Positions 1-6,902 of a stretch of DNA of 64,000 nt are shown one piece after another. The translations under genes and the position numbers were made by a program. Within the stretch, counting starts at the first letter, position 1, and each line of letters starts with the position of its first letter. The DNA is taken from the NCBI RefSeq assembly GCF_900143055.1, contig NZ_FRCW01000008.1, positions 124,001-188,000 of the forward strand. Reading direction: 5' to 3'. The stretch is from Fibrobacter sp. UWR3 (GTDB taxonomy: Bacteria > Fibrobacterota > Fibrobacteria > Fibrobacterales > Fibrobacteraceae). Below the pieces are notes generated by a model, which saw only the letters and a list, made by a program, of their open reading frames with translations, had not been told where the DNA came from and did not search any database.

Positions 1-767
1 GCAGCCTTGGTTTCGAGACCGATCACGGACTGGTGCAGCAGCACCTGGTTCAGCACGGAACCGAGAACGTAGCGGTAACCCGGCTGCTTCACGGCGGCTT
101 CAACAGCTTCGGAAATGGCGCAGCCGAGGCTACCCGTGGTGCCCGGGAATTCGGCGTTGATCTTCTTGCCGATTTCGGTGGTCATGGAAGGCGACGGGGT
201 GACGCTTGCACCGTAGGTGCGCATCACTTCGCGGCGGAACGGCTTCTGCTCGTAGGAGACCTTCACCATGTAGACCTGGCAGTCCAGTCCGAAGAAGGCG
301 GTGGACATGGAAAGTGCCGTGCCCCACTGGCCAGCACCCGTTTCGGTGGTCACGCCCTTGAGGCCCTGCTTCTTGGCGTAGTAGGCCTGCGCGATGGCGG
401 AGTTAAGCTTGTGGCTACCGCTGGTGTTGTTGCCTTCGAACTTGTAGTAGATGTGCGCCGGAGTGCCGAGCGCCTGTTCCAGGAAGTAGGCGCGGACGAG
501 CGGGGAGGGGCGGTACATCTTGTAGAAAGTGAGAATATCTTCGGGAATTTCGAAGTAGGCGGTATCGTTGTCGAGTTCCTGTTTGATAAGTTCGTCGCAG
601 AACACGGGCTGCAGGTCTTCGAAGGTCACCGGCTTGCCGGTACTCGGGTTCAGGAGCGGCGCGGGCTTCTTCTTCATGTCGGCACGGACGTTGTACCATG
701 CCTTCGGGAGTTCGTTTTCGTCGAGGTAAGTCTTGACCGGACCATCAAGCTTGAGCGAATTTCTCAT
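1..767 (-). CDS. trpB: Tryptophan synthase beta chain, TrpB2 type (3' end cut by window edge)
   Basis: PLP enzyme that condenses indole with serine to make tryptophan. The first 255 residues are visible and the rest lies left of the window. The PLP-binding lysine is in SGSHKLNSA (Lys120) and is followed by ETGAGQWG, both typical of TrpB. The long N-terminal part before the lysine and the YRPSPLVRA motif fit the TrpB2 subfamily rather than classical TrpB1. The start ATG at 767 is preceded by AAAAAAAGGAA, a usable Shine-Dalgarno, and by a TATATTTG box 31 nt upstream. No trpA is visible next to it, which is common for trpB2, where the enzyme may act as a free indole-salvage enzyme (family knowledge). 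Confidence 0.93.
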   Translation of the reverse strand, partial: MRNSLKLDGPVKTYLDENELPKAWYNVRADMKKKPAPLLNPSTGKPVTFEDLQPVFCDELIKQELDNDTAYFEIPEDILTFYKMYRPSPLVRAYFLEQALGTPAHIYYKFEGNNTSGSHKLNSAIAQAYYAKKQGLKGVTTETGAGQWGTALSMSTAFFGLDCQVYMVKVSYEQKPFRREVMRTYGASVTPSPSMTTEIGKKINAEFPGTTGSLGCAISEAVEAAVKQPGYRYVLGSVLNQVLLHQSVIGLETKA

Positions 768-798
768 ACTAATTCCTTTTTTTGAATTTTTAACGCAC

Positions 799-827
799 CA
801 AATATACCTTAAAAAAAGAATGGTTGA
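799..827 (-). promoter_or_regulatory. Bacteroidetes-like promoter of trpB2
   Basis: On the minus strand TTTG, 21 nt, then TATATTTG (box at 799-806) matches the Bacteroidetes pattern TTTG...TA-N2-TTTG. It lies 31 nt before the trpB2 start. Confidence 0.55.
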
Positions 828-851
828 CAAATCAAAAAAATAAATTATCTT
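824..851 (+). promoter_or_regulatory. Putative sigma-70-like promoter for the 858-1090 transcript
   Basis: TTGACA at 824-829, a 16-nt spacer, then TATCTT at 846-851. It points into the structured region that starts near 858. The -35 part overlaps the divergent trpB2 promoter. Confidence 0.4.
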
Positions 852-857
852 GAATAG

Positions 858-1090
858 ACACCCCTCTTATCCATTTTCGCTTTTCACAGGTACGATTTAT
901 GGCAATTGACAGCAGACTTTTGACAGGACAGTGCTCCTCGCTGGAGGAGAACAGGTTGGACCACACGCTTTCGGCAACGGCGAAGGTTATGCCGTTACAT
1001 CCGGGCGATAAGCGCCCGAGCGTCCACCGCACTCCGTGTAAGTCAGTCCGCAGGGGGAAGTCGGGCGAAACTGCCCGCACAACTACGTGA
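858..1090 (+). ncRNA. Structured RNA candidate (small RNA or mRNA leader), unidentified
   Basis: This fills the 421-nt gap between trpB2 and the SDR gene. The GC-rich stretch between AT-rich flanks folds into a branched structure. An outer stem pairs GACTT 915-919 with AAGTC 1040-1044 and AGTG 930-933 with CACT 1030-1033. A hairpin lies at 935-948. A closing stem pairs 954-961 with 1022-1028 with one bulge. It encloses hairpins 972-976/990-994 and 1002-1007/1013-1018. A last hairpin at 1062-1077 comes shortly before a T-run at 1092. I checked for features of cobalamin, TPP, SAM, FMN, glycine and c-di-GMP riboswitches, RNase P, SRP RNA and tmRNA and recognised none. A short ORF from 899 crosses the whole structure and is probably not translated. 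Confidence 0.4.
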
Positions 1091-1188
1091 CTTTTTCACT
1101 TATTGTATAGTTCCTTTCTATAAAATCATACTATTTTTAGGGGAGTTCGTGCGGGTTGAACGTACGGGTTTAAATAGTGAGGTTTTCT

Positions 1189-2109
1189 ATGCGTGTTTTC
1201 GTTACCGGCGGAACAGGTTTTATCGGTCACTACGTTGTAAAGGCGCTTCTCGAACGGGGGCACGATGTCGTTATCGCGACCCGCCACCCGAACAAGGTGC
1301 CCTCGCTTGCGGCAAAACCCAACGTGAGCTTTGTCGAGGCCTCACTTACCGATTTCGACAAGATGGGCGAAGGCCTCAAGGGCTGTGACGCCTGCATCCA
1401 CATTGCGCTTGGCTGGGGCGAAACCCCGAGCACCATGCTCATGAACGACACGCGCGCGACAGTAATGCTTTTGGAAATGGCGGCAAAGGCCGGTTGCAAG
1501 AAGTTCATCCAGACGAGCAGCACCGCCGCGATGGGCCGCATGCGCCCGGTGATGCGCGAAGTTACGAGCAACCTTCCGATGGACCTGTACGGTGCCACCA
1601 AGGCGGCGGGCGAGGCCTACGTGCTCGGTTTCCGCCAGGGCTACGGCAAGAACTTCCCGCATGTCACCATGCAGAGGAACATCATCCGCCCGGGCTACAC
1701 CTTCGGTAACCCCGCTTTCCCCGACGGCTGTTCCCAGCCCGACCGCCGCTTCTTCGACATGGCCCGCGCCGTGAAGGATGACCGCGATATCGAGATTGTC
1801 AAGAACGACGGCACGCAGTTCATACACGCGAGCCAGCAGGCAGAACTCTACATGAAGGTCCTCGAGAGCGACAAGAACGAAGAAATCTTCCTCGGCCTGG
1901 GCGAGGTCTGGATGAGCTGGAAGGAAATCGCAGAGATGATGATTTCCCTGAAGCCCGGCTGCAAGTCGAAGATTGTGGAGAAGGACCTCGGCTGGGGCGA
2001 CGACCCGATGCTCTTTGACGTGAGCAAGATTAAGGACCAGTTTGGCCTTGCCTTCGATGCGCACGATTTTATGATGGACCACGTGAAGTGGACCTACGAG
2101 CAGGCGTAA
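1189..2109 (+). CDS. NAD-dependent epimerase/dehydratase family protein (extended SDR)
   Basis: A 306-residue extended short-chain dehydrogenase/reductase, probably acting on a nucleotide-sugar or a similar hydroxyl or keto substrate. The Rossmann motif GGTGFIG is at residues 7-13. The catalytic pair is Tyr134/Lys138 in LYGATK, with Ser110-Ser111 in the expected serine position. ATG 1189 was chosen over GTG 1177 because the glycine motif then starts at the usual distance and GTGAGG at 1177-1182 serves as Shine-Dalgarno. It converges on mntP with one base between the stops. The substrate cannot be read from the sequence. Confidence 0.85.
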   Translation: MRVFVTGGTGFIGHYVVKALLERGHDVVIATRHPNKVPSLAAKPNVSFVEASLTDFDKMGEGLKGCDACIHIALGWGETPSTMLMNDTRATVMLLEMAAKAGCKKFIQTSSTAAMGRMRPVMREVTSNLPMDLYGATKAAGEAYVLGFRQGYGKNFPHVTMQRNIIRPGYTFGNPAFPDGCSQPDRRFFDMARAVKDDRDIEIVKNDGTQFIHASQQAELYMKVLESDKNEEIFLGLGEVWMSWKEIAEMMISLKPGCKSKIVEKDLGWGDDPMLFDVSKIKDQFGLAFDAHDFMMDHVKWTYEQA

Positions 2110-2110
2110 G

Positions 2111-2674
2111 CTAGAACAGCATCTTCACGCCGATTGCAATCAGAATAATCCCCGCGATAATCTCGGGGATTTTTGTTTTGAAGCGCTTGGCGGCGTGCCT
2201 GCCTATCTCGTACCCGATGACGCCCATGGCAAAACTTGCCAGTGCGATTGCGGAGGTGGCAAGCGCCATGTTCGCATTTATGAACGCGAAGGAAATCCCT
2301 ACGGCAAAGGCGTCGATGCTTGTCGCTACCGAAAGGAGCAATATGTTTGCTATGGTGAGGTTCTTCGCTGCAATCTTTTCGCCTTCTTCTTCGCCGCTGT
2401 CCCCGCGGATTGCGCCCCATATCATGCGGCCTCCCAGAATGCAGAGGATGGTGCAGGCGATGGGCGTGCCTACGGAACTGAACCAGCGTTCGGCGAAGCT
2501 CCCGAGAAAGTACCCGAGGAGAGTCATGACGCCCTGGAATACGCCGAAACTAACCGCCTGGAGCAGCGCTCGGCTATAGCGGATGCCCGACTTGGAAAGC
2601 CCGGTGGCAATGGCGACGGCAAAGCAGTCCATGGCCTCGACGATGGCGATAACTATGTTTTCTACGATTCCCAT
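2111..2674 (-). CDS. mntP: MntP-type manganese efflux pump
   Basis: A 187-residue polytopic inner-membrane protein with about six hydrophobic segments, the usual MntP length. The two internally repeated acidic motifs of the family are present: DCFAVAI near residue 17 and SIDAFAVGISF in the second half. These carry the aspartates thought to handle Mn2+. The start ATG at 2674 overlaps the end of tsaE by 13 nt, so the two are probably co-transcribed. Because tsaE lies directly upstream there is no room for a yybP-ykoY manganese riboswitch, the usual control of mntP elsewhere. Any manganese control must act elsewhere. Confidence 0.9.
   Translation of the reverse strand: MGIVENIVIAIVEAMDCFAVAIATGLSKSGIRYSRALLQAVSFGVFQGVMTLLGYFLGSFAERWFSSVGTPIACTILCILGGRMIWGAIRGDSGEEEGEKIAAKNLTIANILLLSVATSIDAFAVGISFAFINANMALATSAIALASFAMGVIGYEIGRHAAKRFKTKIPEIIAGIILIAIGVKMLF
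2148..2178 (+). terminator. Intrinsic terminator of the SDR gene, inside the mntP coding end
   Basis: ATCCCCG (2148-2154), a 9-nt loop, CGGGGAT (2164-2170), then TTTTTGTTTT. It lies within the last 70 bases of the convergent mntP gene, so those codons also encode the neighbour's terminator. Confidence 0.65.
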
Positions 2675-3075
2675 TTTTCGACGGTCACTTCGCGGACGTT
2701 TTCCGAGACAATCTCGATGTTAATCTTATACGTGACATCGTACGTCTGCCCGTCAAGCCTTTCCGGCCATTCGATTAGCGTGACGCCCCTGGAAAGGTAG
2801 TCGTGGTCGAACCCGACCTCGTACAGTTCCGCACCCGGTTCCAGGCGGTAAAGGTCGAAGTGGAAGAGTGGCGGGTCGTTCGGGTATTCGTGCAGAATGG
2901 TGTAGGTGGGGGAGCAGACCGAGCCTTCGAACCCGAGGCCCTTGCATATCCCGCGGCTCATCACTGTCTTGCCCGCGCCGAGGTTCCCGTACAGCGCGAC
3001 CATGTCACCCGCCTTGAGCGACTTCCCGAATTCCACGGCCCAGTTGTACGTCTCTTCTTCGCTGTTAAAAATCAT
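2662..3075 (-). CDS. tsaE: tRNA N6-adenosine threonylcarbamoylation ATPase TsaE
   Basis: A 137-residue P-loop ATPase of the t6A37 tRNA modification complex (with TsaB, TsaD and TsaC). Walker A is GNLGAGKT at residues 30-37. It is followed by the family motifs SPTYTILHEY and FHFDLYRL and by the C-terminal EWPERL. ATG 3075 was chosen because it follows GGAAGGA at a good distance. A longer reading frame upstream runs through the 7-nt repeat array and is not credible. tsaB is in the same window at 61.2-62.0 kb. Confidence 0.93.
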   Translation of the reverse strand: MIFNSEEETYNWAVEFGKSLKAGDMVALYGNLGAGKTVMSRGICKGLGFEGSVCSPTYTILHEYPNDPPLFHFDLYRLEPGAELYEVGFDHDYLSRGVTLIEWPERLDGQTYDVTYKINIEIVSENVREVTVEKWES

Positions 3076-3084
3076 TACATCCTT

Positions 3085-3183
3085 CCCGCAATAAACATCC
3101 CGCACCCCGCAATAAACATCTCGCAACCCGCAACACTAATAACCAATAACTAATGACTAATGACTAATGACTAATGACCAACT
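3085..3183. repeat. Heptanucleotide-phased tandem array (14 units)
   Basis: Fourteen consecutive 7-mers stay in strict phase from 3085 to 3182. The tsaE side reads CCCGCAA TAAACAT CCCGCAC CCCGCAA and so on. The nspC side reads AACTAAT followed by GACTAAT three times and GACCAAC. The array ends exactly in the nspC stop codon (3182-3184) and fills the tsaE-nspC gap. Confidence 0.85.
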
Positions 3184-4309
3184 ACAGCTTGTCTTTAAAC
3201 TGTTCGTACGTGAACTTGTGCAGCAGGTGGAACTTGCCATCCATATCGAACTTGCCGATGCTCGGGTGCCTTACCCCGTTGAAGAACGTAGTCTTCACCA
3301 TGGTGTAGTGGATCATGTCTTCGAAGATGAGTTTGTCGCCCACCTGGAGCGGCTTGTCGAAGGAGAAATCCCCGAGCTGGTCGCCCGCAAGGCACGAACA
3401 TCCGGTTAACTTGTATGTAAACGCCTTCTCGCCGGGCATCCCGGAGCCCGTAACGGCGGGCCTGTAGGGCATCTCGAGGCAGTCCGGCATGTGCGCGCTG
3501 ATGGACACGTTCAGGATGGCGATGTCGACTTCGTTGTGCACGATATCCTCGACCGTCGTCACCAGTTCGCCGGTCTGCCAGCCGACCGCTTCCCCCGGTT
3601 CCATGATAACCTCGACTCCCGGATGGCGTTCCATGAACCCCTTGAGGATGCGCACGAGTTCGTCCCTGTGGTAATCCTTGCGGGTAATGTGGTGGCCGCC
3701 GCCGAAGTTCACCCACTTCATGCGGTCGATGTACTTGCCGAAGTGCTTCTCGAAAGCAGCGAGCACGCCTTCGAGCGCGTCGGCGTCCTGCTCGCACAGG
3801 GCATGGAAGTGCAGCCCCTCGATCCCGTCCAGCAGTTCGGGCTTGAATTCGGCTTCGGTTACCCCGAGCCTCGAGTGCTTGCCGCACGGGTTGTAGATAT
3901 CGGTCTCGACTGTGGAAAATTCCGGGTTTACGCGTATGCCCGCGCTGACGCCCGCCCTGAGGGTCTTTTCCTTGAACCGCGCCCACTGGCTAAAACTGTT
4001 GAAGCTGATGTGGTCGGCAAGCGAGAGAATCTCGTCGATTTCGTCGTCGGAATACACCGGCGCAAACACGTGCACCTGCTTGTTCATTTCCTCGCGGGCG
4101 AGGCGCGCCTCGTTCAGGCTCGAAGCCGTGGCTCCGGCAAGGTACTTCCCGATGAGGGGGAATGACCGCCAGAAACTGTACCCCTTGAGGGCGCAGATGA
4201 TGTGGACTCCGGTCTTTTTCTGGATATCGTCCAGAATTTCCATGTTTTTTACGAGTCTTTTTTCGTCCAGGACGAAGCAGGGGCTGGGTACTTGGGTGTA
4301 ATCGAGCAT
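3182..4309 (-). CDS. nspC: Carboxynorspermidine decarboxylase
   Basis: A 375-residue fold-III PLP decarboxylase that turns carboxynorspermidine or carboxyspermidine into norspermidine or spermidine, the last step of the alternative polyamine route. The PLP lysine is Lys42 in CALKG. FNSFSQW, HFHALCEQ, the phosphate loop NFGGGHH and EPGEAVGWQTG match NspC. Its usual partner, carboxynorspermidine dehydrogenase, is not adjacent. The gene appears to be led by its own promoter, with TATATTTG ending 4 nt before ATG 4309, so the mRNA may be leaderless. It is followed by tsaE and mntP across a 7-nt repeat array. Confidence 0.93.
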   Translation of the reverse strand: MLDYTQVPSPCFVLDEKRLVKNMEILDDIQKKTGVHIICALKGYSFWRSFPLIGKYLAGATASSLNEARLAREEMNKQVHVFAPVYSDDEIDEILSLADHISFNSFSQWARFKEKTLRAGVSAGIRVNPEFSTVETDIYNPCGKHSRLGVTEAEFKPELLDGIEGLHFHALCEQDADALEGVLAAFEKHFGKYIDRMKWVNFGGGHHITRKDYHRDELVRILKGFMERHPGVEVIMEPGEAVGWQTGELVTTVEDIVHNEVDIAILNVSISAHMPDCLEMPYRPAVTGSGMPGEKAFTYKLTGCSCLAGDQLGDFSFDKPLQVGDKLIFEDMIHYTMVKTTFFNGVRHPSIGKFDMDGKFHLLHKFTYEQFKDKL

Positions 4310-4313
4310 GCCA

Positions 4314-4321
4314 CAAATATA
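4314..4321 (-). promoter_or_regulatory. TATATTTG box, 4 nt before the nspC start
   Basis: Perfect TA-N2-TTTG on the minus strand, then TGGC and ATG. At this distance transcription would begin at or next to the start codon. Confidence 0.55.
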
Positions 4322-4403
4322 AAATTGTTGCCTTATTTTGTGTAGTATGCTTTTTTATGCCGTTTTTTTGTGATTTTGGTGGTCATTTTTCCAAACCTTT
4401 AAC

Positions 4404-4411
4404 TAAATTTA
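4404..4411 (+). promoter_or_regulatory. TAAATTTA box, 5 nt before the 4417 start
   Basis: TA-N2-TTTA followed by AAGCG and ATG. One base off the TA-N2-TTTG pattern, at the same spacing as the other boxes in this window. Confidence 0.4.
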
Positions 4412-4416
4412 AAGCG

Positions 4417-5178
4417 ATGATTTTGTCTATACATAAGTGCTTTTTCGCAGCGTTCGTATCCCTTGCTTTTGCTGGGGTGTCTTTTGCTCAACAACCTGTC
4501 GATTCCGTCGTCGCATCCCGTGGGGCGCAGGCGACCCTCGACGAAATGATTCAGCACAAGCTGGATTCCTTGAACTCCGCTAACCAGTCCAGCGCCCCGA
4601 AGGCCAATACCGATAGCCTTGCGAAGGCGAAGGCCGACAGCGTGCGCAAGATGATCCAGGCGGGCAAGTATGTCCAGCGTGCCAAGTACGACAAGAGTAA
4701 CTTCGACCACTGGAAGGTCGATACGCTTTTCCAGAAGAAGGTCAAGGACCAGGTCAACGGCGTGTGGCGTACTCCTATCGTTGCCCACGGCCATGCCTTC
4801 CGCGATGCCGAACTCCAGTTCAACATGAACGATACGCTTACGGGTGCCACACGCACCTATGCGTCCGCCGACCGCTACCAGAAGACGGGTGACTACGCTT
4901 ACAAGGCCCGTTACCGCTTCGACAACGATTCTTCCATGGTGACCCGCGAAGTCTTCCGCGACCGTCAGGTCATCCGCTGGGACTACGTGACCTTCAAGAT
5001 TGCGGGCGATACGCTCAAGCACAACCTGAAAAAGCTCGAGTTCCGCGACCTGAACGACAACTGGCTCAATGCTCTCCAGGGCTTCGAGAATGTTCCTCCC
5101 GAGAACTACATTCGCGACCAGAAGGAAACCGAAAAGCTCAAGAAGCAGGACCAGGCTAGCGCCAAATCCAAGAAATAA
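4417..5178 (+). CDS. Secreted protein of unknown function, next to ABC importer genes
   Basis: A 253-residue exported protein. A clear Sec signal peptide at residues 1-24 ends in GVSFA. A Lys/Ala/Asp-rich spacer follows, then a beta-rich body with alternating Tyr/Phe residues (VWRTPIVAHGHAFRDAEL, AYKARYRFDND) and a highly charged Lys-rich tail. ATG 4417 was chosen over an earlier in-frame ATG because it starts the signal peptide and has a TA-N2-TTTA box 5 nt before it. I do not recognise the family. It precedes the FecCD-like permease by 9 nt and is probably co-transcribed, so it could serve the same uptake system, but it does not look like a classical periplasmic binding protein. Confidence 0.75.
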   Translation: MILSIHKCFFAAFVSLAFAGVSFAQQPVDSVVASRGAQATLDEMIQHKLDSLNSANQSSAPKANTDSLAKAKADSVRKMIQAGKYVQRAKYDKSNFDHWKVDTLFQKKVKDQVNGVWRTPIVAHGHAFRDAELQFNMNDTLTGATRTYASADRYQKTGDYAYKARYRFDNDSSMVTREVFRDRQVIRWDYVTFKIAGDTLKHNLKKLEFRDLNDNWLNALQGFENVPPENYIRDQKETEKLKKQDQASAKSKK

Positions 5179-5187
5179 GGACCGCTC

Positions 5188-6171
5188 ATGCGGCGTAACC
5201 TGATTTGTTTCGGAACGCTATTTATTGGCGTTCTGGTTCTTTTTGCTTGGACCTTGGTGTCCGGTCCGGTCGACGTTTCCCTTTCCGACCTTGCCGTTGC
5301 GCTGCTTAGCCCCGACAGGGCGGAACCCTTCCATGCGAAAATCCTGTGGGAACTGCGGTTCCCGCGTGCGCTCGCAGCCGTACTTGCGGGTGCGTCGCTC
5401 TCCGTTTCGGGCCTCTGCCTGCAGACCGTTTTCCGTAACCCGCTGTGCGGCCCCTACGTGCTCGGCATCAGCAGCGGGGCGAGTCTCGGGGTGGCGCTTG
5501 CCCTCCTTGCCGGTTTCGGGTTCGGCGCGTTCGGCGTGCTCGGGGCGGCATCGCTCGGGGCAATACTCGTGACGCAGGTGGTATTGGTCCTCGCCTCGAG
5601 GTTCAAGAATGCGTCGGTGCTCCTTGTGGCGGGGCTCATGGTCGGCTACTTCGTGAACGCGCTTGTGAACGTGCTCGTGGCAGGCGCCGATGCGGAAAGC
5701 CTGCAGGCTTACGTGTCGTGGGGGCTTGGCGGGTTTACGCGCCTTACGCTCCCGGCTGTTCCCGGGTTCATTGCCGCGAGTGCGGTGGGGCTTGCGCTCG
5801 TGCTTGTCTCGATGCGGTACCTGAATGTGGTCCGCATGGGCGACGACTTTGCACGCGGGCTGGGCGTTGCCGTGCGCCGTTCCCGCATATTGGTGCTGCT
5901 CGGGTCGAGCATCCTCGCGGGTGCAACTACCGCCTACTGCGGCCCCGTGGCGTTTATCGGTATCGCCGTCCCGCACCTGGCCTTCATGGTTTTCCGCACC
6001 ACGAACCACCGCATTCTTTTGCCGGGTGTTTCGCTGTGCGGTGCGTTCCTCGCGCTGCTCGCGGGCCTGTTCCCGGTATCTATCCCGCTCAATGCGGTGC
6101 TGAGCATCGTGGGCGTTCCTGTTATTTTGTATGTACTCCTGAAAGGCAGTAACCGCGGAGGTGCGCTATGA
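5188..6171 (+). CDS. FecCD/BtuC-family ABC transporter permease
   Basis: A 327-residue integral membrane protein of the iron-siderophore/haem/cobalamin importer class, with about nine to ten hydrophobic helices. Family signatures are LRFPRALAAVLAGASLSVSG near residue 55, FRNPLCGPYVLGISSGASLG near 85 and GPVAFIGIAVPHLA near 255. AAGGA precedes ATG 5188 by six bases. The stop overlaps the ATPase gene by 4 nt (ATGA), so translation is coupled. No substrate-binding protein or TonB-dependent receptor is adjacent. The substrate is therefore open: iron chelate, haem and corrinoid are the usual choices. Confidence 0.92.
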   Translation: MRRNLICFGTLFIGVLVLFAWTLVSGPVDVSLSDLAVALLSPDRAEPFHAKILWELRFPRALAAVLAGASLSVSGLCLQTVFRNPLCGPYVLGISSGASLGVALALLAGFGFGAFGVLGAASLGAILVTQVVLVLASRFKNASVLLVAGLMVGYFVNALVNVLVAGADAESLQAYVSWGLGGFTRLTLPAVPGFIAASAVGLALVLVSMRYLNVVRMGDDFARGLGVAVRRSRILVLLGSSILAGATTAYCGPVAFIGIAVPHLAFMVFRTTNHRILLPGVSLCGAFLALLAGLFPVSIPLNAVLSIVGVPVILYVLLKGSNRGGAL

Positions 6172-6902
6172 GCGTGATTCTCGAGGCCAAGGCCCTACAG
6201 TTCGGGTATGCGGCGGGCCAGCCGTTTTCGCGTGCTTTTGACTTCGCGCTCGATGCGGGCGAGGTCGTTGCCCTGATGGGCGAGAACGGTTGCGGAAAGA
6301 GCACGCTGCTCAAGACATTTGCGGGGATGCTCGCGCCGCTTGCAGGCAGTGTCGCGATACAGGGCCGCGACGTTCATGACCGCGAGAAGGGCTACACCCT
6401 GCAGGAACTCTCGAAGCAGGTGACGCTCATGCGCATGAACATGGCACCACCCGACCGCATGACGGTGCAGGAATTCGTGAGCCTCGGGCGTACCCCCTAT
6501 GCGGGCGTGTTCGACGGGCGTTCCGCCGAAGATGAATCGATTATCGAGCAATCCATGGAATCGCTCGACGTGAAGCGCTTTGCGGGCCGTGCGGTCTGCG
6601 AACTGAGCGATGGCGAGCGCACCCGCGTGTACCTTGCCGAGGCGATTGCGCAGAGCGTGAACGTGCTCCTGCTCGACGAGCCGAATGCGTTTTTGGATAT
6701 TCCCCGCAGCCACGCGCTGTTCCGTACGTTGCGTTCCCTTGCCGCCTCGCGCGGGATGGGAATTGTGGTCTCGACGCATTCGGTGGAATATGCGCTCCGG
6801 TATGCCGACCGCATCATGGTAATCGATGGTGGGGAAGTGAAGGTCGCCGCAGCAGGTTCTGCCGAACAGAGCGGCCTTCTGGACTGGGCCCGCGCGGACT
6901 AG
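6168..6902 (+). CDS. ABC importer ATP-binding protein (FecE/BtuD type)
   Basis: A 244-residue ATPase that pairs with the permease just upstream. Walker A is GENGCGKST at residues 38-46, Walker B is VLLLDEP, and the switch histidine is in VSTHSVEY. The signature motif reads LSDGE instead of the usual LSGGQ, a mild deviation still seen in working importers. PPDRMTVQEFVSLGRTPY is typical of the FecE branch. Its stop overlaps the stop of the convergent sigma-54 regulator (TAG against TAG), leaving no room for an intergenic terminator. Confidence 0.9.
   Translation: MSVILEAKALQFGYAAGQPFSRAFDFALDAGEVVALMGENGCGKSTLLKTFAGMLAPLAGSVAIQGRDVHDREKGYTLQELSKQVTLMRMNMAPPDRMTVQEFVSLGRTPYAGVFDGRSAEDESIIEQSMESLDVKRFAGRAVCELSDGERTRVYLAEAIAQSVNVLLLDEPNAFLDIPRSHALFRTLRSLAASRGMGIVVSTHSVEYALRYADRIMVIDGGEVKVAAAGSAEQSGLLDWARAD

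Noticed and set aside
858-1090. Cobalamin, TPP, FMN, SAM, glycine or c-di-GMP riboswitch, tmRNA, RNase P or SRP RNA
   Set aside because: None of their conserved boxes (for example GCCACTG, CTGAGA, the SRP GGAAG loop, GGAAAGTCCGGGC) is present.
899-1090. 63-aa ORF across the RNA candidate
   Set aside because: No Shine-Dalgarno or TA-N2-TTTG box at the right spacing, odd composition, and it runs through every predicted stem.
3085-3183. Possible CRISPR array
   Set aside because: Period is 7 nt with no spacers and no cas genes.
2662-3200. Manganese (yybP-ykoY) riboswitch before mntP
   Set aside because: tsaE overlaps the mntP start, and no riboswitch-like sequence lies before tsaE.
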